Source: Vibrio hannami
GTDB taxonomy: Bacteria > Pseudomonadota > Gammaproteobacteria > Enterobacterales > Vibrionaceae
DNA length: 64,000 nucleotides
Reading direction: 5' to 3'
Assembly (NCBI RefSeq): GCF_029589055.1
Contig: NZ_JARQZP010000007.1
Coordinates: 1,302,001 to 1,366,000 of the forward strand
Shown here: piece after piece, positions 51,567-61,389 of the stretch
Layout of the letters: every line of letters begins with the position of its first letter
Numbering within the stretch: position 1 is the first letter of the stretch
Program-made: the position numbers and the translations under genes
The notes under the pieces: model-generated
Databases searched by the model: none
Seen by the model: only the letters and a program-made list of their open reading frames with translations
What the model was told of the DNA's origin: nothing

Positions 51567-53258
51567 ATGATGAGATTGTTGTACGTAATATTAGTAATGA
51601 TATGCATCATTCCGACAGTCCCAGGACTTGTCGGGGTGATAGCATCGGCATTTAGCTATGTTCCTCCTTTGAATATGCACAGTTTTAGTCTTGATGGTTT
51701 TAATCAGGCCTGGAGCTGGAGTGGCGTATGGACGTCAATTGGCCTGACGTTTAGCACTTCTCTCATCAGTTTGATGATGACTGTCATCGCAACATTTTCC
51801 ATCCTGAGCAGCACCTGGGGACAGAAATTCTGGAAACGACTAGAAGCCTCACTATCACCAATGCTGGCTATCCCACATGTAGCGTTCACAATAGGTTTAG
51901 CTTTTCTGCTGTCACCGACAGGCATGATCGCCCGAATTCTTGAACCAGTGCTATCTAACGATATATTTAGCTGGCTGGTACGTGACCCTATCGGATTGGG
52001 GCTTATACTTGCGCTCACATTAAAAGAGATCCCATTTCTGCTTCTAATGAGCATTCCGATTTTAAAACAGCTCAATGTAGAACAGAGTCGCAAAGTTGCT
52101 TATAGCATGGGCTATGATTCAAAAGCGTTCTGGTGGAAGTGTATATTGCCGCAATGGCTGGAAAAAATACGTTTTCCTCTAATAGCTATCATCGCGTTCA
52201 GTGCTTCAGTTGTTGATGTAAGTCTTATCATTGGCCCGACAAACCCACCTACATTTGCTGTGCTGGTTTTTCAGTGGTTTAACGAACCGGATCTATCTCT
52301 GGTTCCAAGAGCGGCTGCCGGTGCATTTATACTGTTCGTGGTTTGTACAGCGCTGATATTTATTATTCGCGGCCTGGAATGGTTGCTATTAAAGTACTTC
52401 AGAACCTGGCAGTTTAGTGGACGCTTTGCTCCGGCTTTACCCGGAAAGTCAACAGCCGCACTTTTAGGTACTTTGTTTATTGCGACTTTCCTTGTCATGA
52501 GCGTCTGGTCAGTGGCTCAAAGATGGCGCTTTCCAGACCTGATGCCTTCGAGCTCTACACTTAGATTTTGGATGACTGAATGGCCAAATATTACCCCCGT
52601 TATCGCAGATAGCTTAAATCTGGCACTGATTTCCGGAACCATAGCGTTGTTACTCGCGATCATCGCTCAGGAGTATCGAATTGAGCACAGAAGAGCATTA
52701 CCCACGTATGTGATCGCCATCCCCATGCTGGTACCCCAGCTATCATTGTTATTTGGTATGCAGGTTTCTACGTTGTACCTAAACTCTGAGTTCTACTATA
52801 TCTGGGTAGTCTGGTCACACGTGTTTTTTGCTTTTCCATACGTTTATTTATCGTTAGATGGGCCATGGCGAAGCTTCAATCAATCCTATATTTATACCGC
52901 CAATAGTCTTGGTAAATCACCGAGACAGGCCTGGTTCAAAGTAAAGCTGCCTCAGCTCTATTCAGCTGTATTGTTTGCATGGGCAATAGGTGCAAGTGTC
53001 AGCCTTGCTCAGTACTTGCCAACCCTGATGCTAGGAAATGGCAGGATATCGACACTGACAACAGAAGCCGTTGCTCTTGCCAGTGGTTACGACCGTCGGA
53101 TAACCGCCATTTATGCTATCTGGCAAACCCTGGTACCATTTTTTGTGTTCGCCGCAATAATGCTAATAAACCGCCAACACAGCATAAGAATAAAAACAAA
53201 AGGAATCACCATTAGTCATGAGTCTGTTTCTGAACAACCTCACCATATCAAAAATTAG
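51567..53258 (+). CDS. ynjC: ABC transporter permease, two fused halves, YnjC type
   Basis: 563 residues with about 12 membrane helices in two binding-protein-dependent permease halves (residues ~1-270 and 290-545). Each half has an EAA-like loop (the first reads AYSMGYDSKAFWWKCILPQW, the second ANSLGKSPRQAWFKVKLPQL). One chain supplies both membrane subunits. It overlaps the ATPase gene by 41 bp. Confidence 0.88.
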   Translation: MMRLLYVILVMICIIPTVPGLVGVIASAFSYVPPLNMHSFSLDGFNQAWSWSGVWTSIGLTFSTSLISLMMTVIATFSILSSTWGQKFWKRLEASLSPMLAIPHVAFTIGLAFLLSPTGMIARILEPVLSNDIFSWLVRDPIGLGLILALTLKEIPFLLLMSIPILKQLNVEQSRKVAYSMGYDSKAFWWKCILPQWLEKIRFPLIAIIAFSASVVDVSLIIGPTNPPTFAVLVFQWFNEPDLSLVPRAAAGAFILFVVCTALIFIIRGLEWLLLKYFRTWQFSGRFAPALPGKSTAALLGTLFIATFLVMSVWSVAQRWRFPDLMPSSSTLRFWMTEWPNITPVIADSLNLALISGTIALLLAIIAQEYRIEHRRALPTYVIAIPMLVPQLSLLFGMQVSTLYLNSEFYYIWVVWSHVFFAFPYVYLSLDGPWRSFNQSYIYTANSLGKSPRQAWFKVKLPQLYSAVLFAWAIGASVSLAQYLPTLMLGNGRISTLTTEAVALASGYDRRITAIYAIWQTLVPFFVFAAIMLINRQHSIRIKTKGITISHESVSEQPHHIKN

Positions 53259-53853
53259 TGGGGAGCCACTTTTCGAACCTTTATCTCTACAGATAGATAA
53301 TAGTGAAGTGGTCACTCTTATGGGCCCTAGTGGGTGTGGTAAATCGACGCTACTTAGTGCGATTGCCGGGCATCTTTCCAACGAGTTCGGTTATACAGGC
53401 GACATTCTGCTCGGAGAGAAAAGGATTAATGACATACCTGCATATAAACGCAAAGTAGGAATCCTGTTTCAGGATGACTTGTTATTTCCTCATTTAAGAG
53501 TCTGGGAAAATCTGGCGTTTGCCCTCCCCGACTCCGTCAAAGCGGAAGATAGAAAGCAACAATCACTGCAGTCACTGGGTAAAGTGGACCTAATGCATAT
53601 CGCAAACTCTTTCCCAGACCAGATATCCGGAGGTCAAAGGGCTCGTATCAGTTTATTGAGAATGTTAATGGCAAAACCAGAAGTCGCGTTATTGGATGAA
53701 CCTTTCAGCAAACTGGATAAAGAACTACGGCAAAACTTTCGTCAATGGGTATTCGAACAACTAAAAACAGCCAATATCCCAACCCTGATGGTAACCCACG
53801 ATATTGAAGACGCCCCTAAAGATAGCTGTACCCTGACCTGGCCCTGGAAGTAA
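53218..53853 (+). CDS. ynjD: ABC transporter ATP-binding protein, YnjD type
   Basis: 211 residues. Walker A GPSGCGKST, signature ISGGQRARISLL, Walker B VALLDEP and switch His in VTHD are all present. It powers the YnjBC importer. The start overlaps ynjC by 41 bp and ynjF follows after 11 bp. The short length (about 210) matches E. coli YnjD. Confidence 0.88.
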   Translation: MSLFLNNLTISKISGEPLFEPLSLQIDNSEVVTLMGPSGCGKSTLLSAIAGHLSNEFGYTGDILLGEKRINDIPAYKRKVGILFQDDLLFPHLRVWENLAFALPDSVKAEDRKQQSLQSLGKVDLMHIANSFPDQISGGQRARISLLRMLMAKPEVALLDEPFSKLDKELRQNFRQWVFEQLKTANIPTLMVTHDIEDAPKDSCTLTWPWK

Positions 53854-53864
53854 AGAGCATAACC

Positions 53865-54503
53865 ATGTTAGACAGATTTAGTATAAAAGTAATTCGTAAG
53901 CCTTTAACCGTTATCGCTCATGGCCTTCACAAAACTGGCGTCAGCGCTAACCAGGTAACGCTATTTGGTTTTTTCCTTGGTTGTATCGCTTTCCCGCTTA
54001 TTGCATTCGAACAATACGACATCGCACTTGTGTTTGTTCTGCTCAATCGTATTTTTGATGGTTTGGATGGAGCAATAGCCAGGATCGACGGTTTAACCGA
54101 TTCCGGTGGATTCTTGGATATCAGTCTGGATTTCTTATTCTACTCGTTGGTTCCATTCGGTTTTGTTCTGGCGAGCCCAGAAAGCAATGCCGTTGCGGGT
54201 GCTTTCCTTATATTTTCTTTTATAGGAACCGGCTCCAGCTTTTTAGCTTTTGCCGTAATGGCTGGTAAAAGCCAGATCGAAAACCCGGTCTACAAAAATA
54301 AATCTCTTTACTATATGAGTGGATTAACCGAAGGCACTGAAACCATCGGGTGTTTTATTCTGTTTTGTCTATTTCCTGAGTATTTTAGTCACATCGCTTA
54401 CTTCTTCGGCACACTGTGCTGGATTACGACTCTAAATCGTATTTGGGCAGGTTTCCACACTATCCGGGACTATGAGCTCCGAAGCGCTAAAGTGTCAGAA
54501 TAG
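53865..54503 (+). CDS. ynjF: CDP-alcohol phosphatidyltransferase family protein, YnjF type
   Basis: 212 residues with about five membrane helices. Motif DG-x2-AR-x8-G-x3-D-x3-D is present (FDGLDGAIARIDGLTDSGGF, then LDISLDFL). It would make a phospholipid or related diester from a CDP-alcohol at the inner membrane; the substrate is unknown. It follows the ynjBCD importer by 11 bp, as in E. coli, hinting that the imported molecule feeds this enzyme. Confidence 0.85.
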   Translation: MLDRFSIKVIRKPLTVIAHGLHKTGVSANQVTLFGFFLGCIAFPLIAFEQYDIALVFVLLNRIFDGLDGAIARIDGLTDSGGFLDISLDFLFYSLVPFGFVLASPESNAVAGAFLIFSFIGTGSSFLAFAVMAGKSQIENPVYKNKSLYYMSGLTEGTETIGCFILFCLFPEYFSHIAYFFGTLCWITTLNRIWAGFHTIRDYELRSAKVSE

Positions 54504-54532
54504 GTAATTATTGAGAGAAGCTTAAAGGATAC

Positions 54533-54567
54533 CTCTAAAGCAGAAATGATCTCATTCTGCTTTAGAG
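54533..54567. terminator. Bidirectional hairpin between ynjF and pepT
   Basis: Perfect 13-bp arms CTCTAAAGCAGAA and TTCTGCTTTAGAG around a 9-nt loop, at the convergent ends. Confidence 0.75.
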
Positions 54568-54588
54568 ATAGAGTAAATGAAGCTTGTA

Positions 54589-55821
54589 TTACTTACGCAA
54601 TTGATTTGCCGTGTTCTCAGCCAATTTTACAATCACCTCTACGGCTTTGTTCATTCCCTGAACGGTAATGAACTCATGAATACCATGGAAGTTATAACCG
54701 CCGGTAAAAATGTTCGGACATGGCAGCCCCATAAACGATAGCCTTGCACCATCTGTCCCGCCACGAATCGGTTTAATGTCTGCAATAACATCACAATCAA
54801 GCATCGATTGCTTAGCCAGTTCGATAATGTGTGGGTGTGGCGTCACCATCTCTTTCATATTTGAGTAGCTATCGCTGATCTCAATCTCCACACTGCCTTT
54901 CTTGAGCTGATGGTTTAACTCAGCAACTTTGTTTTCCATAAAGGATTTACGATTGGCTAATCCATCACTCTCAAAATCACGGATAATATAGTGAAGCTCA
55001 GTTGCCGCAATACCTGACTTGATTGAGGTCAGATGATAAAAGCCTTCATAACCTTCGGTGCACTCCGGAGTTTCCTCCGCTGGCATAGATAGCTGAAACT
55101 GAGCCGCGATGTTCATCGAGTTAACTAGCTTATTCTTGGCTGTACCAGGATGAACGCTAACACCTCGACAGGTTACTTTTGCGCTACTGGCATTAAAGTT
55201 TTCATACTCAAGCTCACCTACTGGCCCACCATCGATGGTGTAAGCCCACTCTGCACCAAATTTCTCTACATCAAAAAGGTCGGCACCACGACCAATCTCT
55301 TCATCTGGAGTAAAGCCAATACAGATATCACCATGCGGAATTTCTGGATTTTCTATTAGATATTCAATAGCAGTCAGGATTTCCGCTATACCCGCTTTGT
55401 TATCCGCACCTAGCAATGTTGTTCCATCAGTGGTGATAAGATCGTGTCCGATAAGCTTTTTCATATCCGGATATTGTGATGTTGAAAGCACCTCACCACT
55501 AGTACCAAGGGCGATATCTTGCCCTTGATAGTTTTCAATCAATTGAGGTTTTACGTTCTTTCCTGATTCATCTGGAGCAGTGTCCATATGGGCAACAAAG
55601 CCAATTGCAGGAACTTGCTCGTTGATATTCGACGGTAGTTTTGCTGTGAGATAACCATTCTGATCCAAATTCACATCCGACAACCCCAGTGCTTTCATTT
55701 CAGCTTCTAACTCCTGAGCCAGAACAAGCTGCCCCTGAGAGCTCGGGCATGCACTGTTTTCGGCATCAGACTGGGTATCAAACGTTACGTATTTTAAGAA
55801 TCTGTTGACTACATTGTTCAT
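54589..55821 (-). CDS. pepT: Peptidase T (tripeptidase)
   Basis: 410 residues, M20 family. Metal ligands lie in FVAHMDTAPD, TTLLGADNKAGIAEIL, GFTPDEEIGRG, and IKPIRGGTDGARLS and HGIHEF near the end. It removes the N-terminal residue from tripeptides in the cytoplasm with two zinc ions. E. coli PepT is 408 residues. Monocistronic, 40 bp after the methyltransferase gene on the same strand. Confidence 0.96.
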   Translation of the reverse strand: MNNVVNRFLKYVTFDTQSDAENSACPSSQGQLVLAQELEAEMKALGLSDVNLDQNGYLTAKLPSNINEQVPAIGFVAHMDTAPDESGKNVKPQLIENYQGQDIALGTSGEVLSTSQYPDMKKLIGHDLITTDGTTLLGADNKAGIAEILTAIEYLIENPEIPHGDICIGFTPDEEIGRGADLFDVEKFGAEWAYTIDGGPVGELEYENFNASSAKVTCRGVSVHPGTAKNKLVNSMNIAAQFQLSMPAEETPECTEGYEGFYHLTSIKSGIAATELHYIIRDFESDGLANRKSFMENKVAELNHQLKKGSVEIEISDSYSNMKEMVTPHPHIIELAKQSMLDCDVIADIKPIRGGTDGARLSFMGLPCPNIFTGGYNFHGIHEFITVQGMNKAVEVIVKLAENTANQLRK

Positions 55822-55861
55822 TATTTTGTTTTCTCTTAGTTATTTTTATTGGTTTTCACTA

Positions 55862-56797
55862 CTAACGACTAAAGACCAGAGCCTTTAAGCTGGCTTCTTT
55901 GTCTACATCCTCAAACTCTGGCGGATTATCAAGGCGGTGAGAAAAAGTAAACTCAGGAGCTTCCTCTTTCATCGACTCTATCAGGAATGTTGATGATACG
56001 GACGGAGAGTTCACGCAAGCCAGAACCAAACCGCTTTCAGATAGCAGCTCCGGCAATCGCCTTAAGATCTTCTTATAATCTTTGGTTAGTGCAAAGCTAC
56101 CTTTTTGAAACGACGGTGGATCAATGACGATAATGTCGTATGGCCCTGGCTTTTTGATCTTACCCCAGGATTTAAAAATATCATGACCGAGGAAACTCAC
56201 TTTGGAGAGGTCATGTTGATTTAAACGATGATTATCACGCCCTTTGCTCAATGACGATCGCGCCATATCGACGTTCACAACCTGCTCTGCCCCACCTTCG
56301 ATCGCGGCTACAGAAAAACCACAGGTATAGGCAAATAGATTAAGTACTTTTTTACCAGAGGCGTTTTGCTGAACCCAGTTCCTGCCAAAGCGCATATCCA
56401 GAAAAAGACCCGAATTTTGGTTCTTACCCAAATCCAGTTGATACTTAAGCCCTGATTCAATAACCACTGGCATGTTGTCTAATTCACCATAGATTAGCTC
56501 GGCCGGAGCACCATTCTGATATCGGTACTGTAGTAAAATTGACCGACCTTTACGGCTGTTCCAAACGTCACTTTCACTCATCACCAGAAGACCGGCTTTC
56601 AAAGCTGAAAGAAAAGCATCGTCAACTTCTTTAAAAAGACTTACAACTAACTGTCCCTGCAACCAATCACAAGTTAGTTGTTCCAACCCTTGCCATCGTT
56701 GTCCCCTGCCGTGAAATAGCCGGCGGACTTCATCCGGAACCAAATTTAACTCTGATTCAATATGTGAAAAAAAGGTGGGAAGTTCGGTATGTATCAT
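55862..56797 (-). CDS. Class I SAM-dependent rRNA methyltransferase
   Basis: 311 residues. The SAM-binding motif VLNLFAYTCGFSVAA and the catalytic-loop motif VIDPPSFQKGSF match the RlmI/RlmK-like group (Methyltrans_SAM). No N-terminal PUA domain is present, unlike RlmI. The target is probably rRNA but the exact base is not shown. It is 23 bp after the pseudouridine synthase gene, so the two RNA-modifying enzymes share a transcript. Confidence 0.85.
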   Translation of the reverse strand: MIHTELPTFFSHIESELNLVPDEVRRLFHGRGQRWQGLEQLTCDWLQGQLVVSLFKEVDDAFLSALKAGLLVMSESDVWNSRKGRSILLQYRYQNGAPAELIYGELDNMPVVIESGLKYQLDLGKNQNSGLFLDMRFGRNWVQQNASGKKVLNLFAYTCGFSVAAIEGGAEQVVNVDMARSSLSKGRDNHRLNQHDLSKVSFLGHDIFKSWGKIKKPGPYDIIVIDPPSFQKGSFALTKDYKKILRRLPELLSESGLVLACVNSPSVSSTFLIESMKEEAPEFTFSHRLDNPPEFEDVDKEASLKALVFSR

Positions 56798-56820
56798 ATT
56801 CGTTGTTCAGTTATTTATTG

Positions 56821-57510
56821 TTAGATAGAGGGCCAGTCGAGTGTCCACGGGCTTTGCCAGTTCGACATTGCGGACTTTACATTTTCATTGGACCACTTTT
56901 CACCGAATACAGAGTAGTCAGCCGGATTACAGACTATTGAAAACGGTTCTTCGAGGTAACAGAACCTCAACGCGTAAGCGTGTAAATAACCTCTATCAGC
57001 TTTATCCGATGGATTGTAAATTGGATCACCACATATAGGTGAGCCTATTGATTTCAAAGCGACACGAATCTGGTGTGTTTTACCAGTTCGTGGCTTACAC
57101 AAGAAAAGGCGTTCACCTGGTGAACCAGCTTGAGAAAAAAACTGAGTGGTAGCAGGGTTGTTTTTTGTGTTAGCCAGTTTCCATGCAGAGCGTCTGGATT
57201 TCTCCATATCTCCTGAAATCAAGCCCTGTTTCTTTTTCGGTTTTTTGCTTCCGATTGCCAGATAAAATTTTTCTATCTTGCGCTCTGCAAAAAGTTGAGA
57301 AAGGGAACTGGCTGCCTGATGAGAGCGTGCGAGTATTAGCAACCCTGATGTCATTTTATCCAATCGATGAACCAGATAAAGTTTTTCATCATTCGTTGCC
57401 TTCGCAACCTCTTCAATTAGCATGGTTTCACCATCATCCTTATGCACACTGATGTTTGGGTGCTTATTGATAATGATAAAATCGGGATGTGAGTAAATAA
57501 TGTCGAACAT
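56821..57510 (-). CDS. RluA-family RNA pseudouridine synthase (TIGR01621 type)
   Basis: 229 residues from ATG 57510, chosen because CAGGAG lies 7 nt upstream; a TTG at 57534 is a poorer start. The catalytic motif LVHRLDKMTSGLLIL with its Asp, and FLCKPRTGKTHQIRVALKSIG, identify the RluA family. No S4 domain precedes it. It converts uridine to pseudouridine in an RNA that I cannot name. Confidence 0.88.
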   Translation of the reverse strand: MFDIIYSHPDFIIINKHPNISVHKDDGETMLIEEVAKATNDEKLYLVHRLDKMTSGLLILARSHQAASSLSQLFAERKIEKFYLAIGSKKPKKKQGLISGDMEKSRRSAWKLANTKNNPATTQFFSQAGSPGERLFLCKPRTGKTHQIRVALKSIGSPICGDPIYNPSDKADRGYLHAYALRFCYLEEPFSIVCNPADYSVFGEKWSNENVKSAMSNWQSPWTLDWPSI

Positions 57511-57563
57511 ACTTGGCTCCTGTTCAGGCGCCAAGTATATACGTTCTTTTGGAAGATAACAGG

Positions 57564-59189
57564 TTAACTTATTCTAAAGCGGCTTAATAAACTCTCGAGT
57601 TCTGTCACCTTCTGTTCAAGAGACTGTACACTTTGAGAACTTCGGGAGATTAATTGCAGAGACTGATCGGATATATCGTTAATCACGGTGATATCTGATG
57701 CAATTTCTTTTGTCACCGCGGTTTGCTCTTCGGTAGCAGTAGCAATAGTGTGGATCATATCTTTAACATGATTAGCACTCGATACGATTTGCTCTAGAGC
57801 TCCGTTAGCACTATCGCTATGGGATACCCCAAGCGCGACTAGCTGGCTACTTTCATCGGTCGCCTGTACCGCTTCGTGGGTACCTGTCTGAATAGCAGAA
57901 ATGATAACCGCCACTTCCTTAGTTGCATTAGTGGTTCTTTCAGCAAGCGCCCTTACTTCATCCGCAACCACCGCAAAACCACGGCCATATTCACCAGCAC
58001 GAGCAGCCTCAATTGCCGCATTCAATGCCAATAGGTTTGTTTGCTCAGCTATATCTTCGATTACCTTGATAACACTGCCGATCTCTTCACCATGTTTACC
58101 AAGCTCACCCATTTGCTGAGACATAGACTGCATATGAGAGGAAACCTGTTCGATGCTGGAAACCATCTCGTTCATGACATGTTGACCATTCTGCGCCGCT
58201 TCTCCGGATTCAACCGACATGTCCGATGCAGAATTACTCTGTTGTGCCACCTCTGCAATCGTCAGTGTCAGCTCTTCCGATGCAGTAGCGATAAGGTTAG
58301 CTTTATTTGCCTGTTCATTAGCGCCAGCGACGACTTCGCTGCTTACTTCTGATAGATCAGAAGAAACCAGTTTCACTTCCTGACCTACCTGGGAAATAGA
58401 TTCGATAAGATCTCTCAAGGAGTGCTGCATACGATTAACCGCTTGCGCTAACTCACTGAGTTCATCACCGCTATTGTCTTTTAGTTCCTGAGAGGTCAAA
58501 TCCCCTTCAGAAATTTTCACAAACATATCTCTAAGAGTAGCAACACGGCCTGTAATTGAGTTTGACAACAAGTAACCAATCACGACTGCAATTAAGGTCG
58601 CGATCACCGTAACAGCGATCATCACCCGCTCCATTGTAGTAAACGAGTCCGCTAGTGTTTGTAGCGCTATAGTAGCGTCAGAGTTCTCTTCCGCCGAAAG
58701 TTTGTCTAATAGGTCTTCTAGGGGAACCAAGGTTTCTGTCATGAGTTTATCAAGGTACGCAAAGAGTTTTTTCTGGTTCTCAACGTTTTCGATACCTTTG
58801 AAACCGGGAATAATGGTCGATTCCACACCAGACACAAAATCATTCATATATTGGCGAATAAGCCTCATGTTCGCCCTGTCTGTCTCTTTTGTGCTTTCTA
58901 ATGGTTCAAGCTGGCTCAAGGCATCAAAAAATTCTGCTTTATTATCGCTAAAATCAGAAGAGGCGTTTGGCTTTCCTGATAGGACTTCAAGCGTATTTTT
59001 GTATACATCCCCAGCCTCATCGATAAGTATCAAATATAGTTTTACACCCGGGACATCGTCATTTCGTACTTCATTTTCTATCTTATGTGCTGTATTCAGC
59101 TGACTCCAAATCACTACTCCGGTGATGATCATTAACGCAATAATAGCGCCAAATGAAAATGTTAGCTTCTGTCTAACAGTCAGTTTCAT
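57564..59189 (-). CDS. Methyl-accepting chemotaxis protein with four-helix-bundle sensor
   Basis: 541 residues: membrane helix 10-30, a periplasmic helical bundle (about 32-185), membrane helix 190-210, HAMP, and a signalling coiled coil with EQTNLLALNAAIEAARAGEY. AAGGGAG lies 7 nt before the ATG. I found no sigma-28 promoter with correct spacing upstream, unlike for the chemoreceptor at 37.8 kb, but a 14-bp palindrome lies about 50 bp upstream. The ligand is unknown. Confidence 0.94.
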   Translation of the reverse strand: MKLTVRQKLTFSFGAIIALMIITGVVIWSQLNTAHKIENEVRNDDVPGVKLYLILIDEAGDVYKNTLEVLSGKPNASSDFSDNKAEFFDALSQLEPLESTKETDRANMRLIRQYMNDFVSGVESTIIPGFKGIENVENQKKLFAYLDKLMTETLVPLEDLLDKLSAEENSDATIALQTLADSFTTMERVMIAVTVIATLIAVVIGYLLSNSITGRVATLRDMFVKISEGDLTSQELKDNSGDELSELAQAVNRMQHSLRDLIESISQVGQEVKLVSSDLSEVSSEVVAGANEQANKANLIATASEELTLTIAEVAQQSNSASDMSVESGEAAQNGQHVMNEMVSSIEQVSSHMQSMSQQMGELGKHGEEIGSVIKVIEDIAEQTNLLALNAAIEAARAGEYGRGFAVVADEVRALAERTTNATKEVAVIISAIQTGTHEAVQATDESSQLVALGVSHSDSANGALEQIVSSANHVKDMIHTIATATEEQTAVTKEIASDITVINDISDQSLQLISRSSQSVQSLEQKVTELESLLSRFRIS

Positions 59190-59455
59190 CGCTATTCTCC
59201 CTTCCCTAATTAATTATAACCATAGTACTTCAACGGCTATATGCTCGAGCATAGATTCTGCTTTACTAATACATTCGTTATACAAAGTGACACTACGTTC
59301 TTAAGCATGGTACACATGAAAAGAAAAAACCATTGTCGCACAACGTTCGATGACTGTTTTTTGAATTACTAATATCTGTCTCGCAATTACTGGTATTACC
59401 TGACCATTTAGTCACACGAACGTTTGGGATAGCCAAGGGAAAAACAGACACAAAT
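59190..59455. other. Intergenic region upstream of the chemoreceptor
   Basis: 266 bp holding the promoter of the chemoreceptor (minus strand). The only marked structure is the palindrome TATGCTCGAGCATA at 59240-59253. No credible ORF. Confidence 0.6.
59240..59253. promoter_or_regulatory. Palindrome upstream of the chemoreceptor
   Basis: Perfect 14-bp palindrome TATGCTCGAGCATA about 50 bp upstream of the ATG at 59189. A candidate operator; no regulator is known. Confidence 0.35.
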
Positions 59456-59485
59456 AAAAACGGGAGCCAACTGTGTGGCTCCCGC
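59456..59485 (-). terminator. Terminator of the sodium symporter gene
   Basis: CGGGAGCCA / TGGCTCCCG hairpin with a T run on the minus strand, 28 bp after the stop. Confidence 0.88.
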
Positions 59486-59512
59486 TTGGAGTGAGTAGAA
59501 TTACTCTATCAA

Positions 59513-60946
59513 CTATAGTTTTTTCGATAGCAATCCAGCAAAGGCGATTATAGCGATACCCATCAACATAATTTCACCTTTGCCACTGTCGAACCCGGCT
59601 TTGATACCTGAGAACGCTACAATAGCAACCGCGAATGGAATCACGTATTTAACAAGACCGTACCATAGACCAAATAGTGGGAAAGATATTTCACCATCAT
59701 TGGTAAGTTCTTTCTTTAGGTCTTCACGATTCAGACGCCAGCCCGCAAAAATACAGATAAGCATACCGCCAACTGCCAGGAAGATTTTATCTGTTAGCAG
59801 ATCAAAGATATCAAATGCACCAGTATCAAACAGCGTTGGCCCAACACCACCTAGTGAAAGTGAAGAGAAGATACATAGAGTAGCCATGACAATACTTGCC
59901 AGAATTACCGCTGCTGGTCGTCTCATACCTTTCTCATCAATTAGGTAAGACACAACAACTTCTAACAGGGAAACCGAAGATGTTAGCGCAGCAACACTTA
60001 AGCCGATAAAGAACAGTAGTGCAAGCAGCAGACCGATCATGCCGCCCATTTCCGCAAACAGTTGCGGAACAACAACGAACACAAGTCCAGGGCCAGCAGA
60101 TGGCGCCATACCAAATGCAAACATTGCCGGGAACATTGCAACACCAGCCAGAATTGCCACGCCGGTATCCATTGCAGTAACCATAGCGGTTGTCTGAACC
60201 AGATTTTCTTTCTTCTTCAGGTAACTACCGTATGTAATCATACAGCCCATACCAAGACTTAGTGAGAAGAATGCCTGACCAAGAGCGGAAAGAACAACAC
60301 TACTGTCTACCTTAGAAAAATCAGGTTTAAACAGGAACTCCAAACCTGCAGACGCACCAGGTAGAGTCAATCCTTTGATTGCAACTGTAATTAGGATAGC
60401 GAAAAGAAGTGGCATCAGGATCTTACCAGCCTTCTCTATACCACCAGAGATACCTTTAGCAACAACCAGAATGTTCAATACCATATAGATACCCATCCAG
60501 ATCAGAGGCTGGATAGGATTAGAGATGAAAGCACCAAAGCTATCACCAATGCTTTCAGGGGTACTCAGCAACCCTGTTGCTACTTTTTGAACATAAGCCA
60601 GCGCCCAGCCACCAACAACTGGGTAGAAGCCCATGATCAGCAAGCCACTCAGTACACCCATCACACCAACGAACGACCAGCGACGATCGGTTGATTTGAA
60701 TGAGCCAACTGCCGAAAGACCTGTTTTTCGACCAATTGCAAACTCTGTCAGCATTACACTGAATCCAATAAAGACAACAAACAGAAGGTAAATTAATACG
60801 AAAGCACCGCCTCCGCCTTCACCTGCTGTGTATGGAAACTTCCATATATTGCCCAGACCTACCGCAGAACCAGCAGCAGCTAAAACGAAACCTAGTTTCG
60901 AGCCCCATGTATCACGGGTTTTTGTGGTTGTAGTATTAGTATCCAC
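59513..60946 (-). CDS. Sodium-dependent transporter, NSS/SNF family
   Basis: 477 residues from GTG 60946, chosen because GGAGAGG lies just upstream and the protein then begins VDTNTTTTKTRDTWGSK, like its relatives; the longer frame starts at TTG 60988. About 11 membrane helices. TM1 carries GSAVGLGNIWKFPY, the unwound sodium and substrate site. It symports an amino acid-like solute with sodium, which fits a marine host. The solute cannot be named. Confidence 0.9.
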   Translation of the reverse strand: MDTNTTTTKTRDTWGSKLGFVLAAAGSAVGLGNIWKFPYTAGEGGGGAFVLIYLLFVVFIGFSVMLTEFAIGRKTGLSAVGSFKSTDRRWSFVGVMGVLSGLLIMGFYPVVGGWALAYVQKVATGLLSTPESIGDSFGAFISNPIQPLIWMGIYMVLNILVVAKGISGGIEKAGKILMPLLFAILITVAIKGLTLPGASAGLEFLFKPDFSKVDSSVVLSALGQAFFSLSLGMGCMITYGSYLKKKENLVQTTAMVTAMDTGVAILAGVAMFPAMFAFGMAPSAGPGLVFVVVPQLFAEMGGMIGLLLALLFFIGLSVAALTSSVSLLEVVVSYLIDEKGMRRPAAVILASIVMATLCIFSSLSLGGVGPTLFDTGAFDIFDLLTDKIFLAVGGMLICIFAGWRLNREDLKKELTNDGEISFPLFGLWYGLVKYVIPFAVAIVAFSGIKAGFDSGKGEIMLMGIAIIAFAGLLSKKL

Positions 60947-61389
60947 GACCTCTCCAGAAAAATGTTGTGTTAATGCAAAGGACGTCAAAAATTGTGTGTG
61001 TAAGATTTTTTATACAGTACTTAAATTATATCTTACAGTCGCTAAAAAACGCGTGACATCCGAAAGCTGGCAAGTAAACCAGTTTGTCAGTAAAATTGGA
61101 AGCCCCAAAAGTCTAAATTCCCCCCAAATCTTGTATTATCCTGCTTTAATTCTTTTTTTTGATCAATGTAGCGTTTTCGAACTGCATACGTAGACTTTAC
61201 AAACAGATTCGTCTTTTGACTATTTACTCAACAATTCCGAATTTTAATACCATCTCCAACGCAATAATGGACACCAAACACTTCTGATTATTCATTCCAT
61301 ATTTTTGATATTGACTAGAAATAACAACGGACAATTTTCTCAAATCATATTATTATCAAAGTATCGCAAGGCCTTGAATTCAGGGAATA
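60947..61389. other. Divergent intergenic region between the symporter and cls
   Basis: 443 bp, AT-rich, no credible ORF or repeat. It should hold the promoters of both flanking genes; I see no clear regulator site. Confidence 0.6.

Noticed and set aside
59190..59300. Sigma-28 promoter before the second chemoreceptor (TAAAG ... GCCGTTGA)
   Set aside because: The spacing between the elements is about 20 bp rather than 11.
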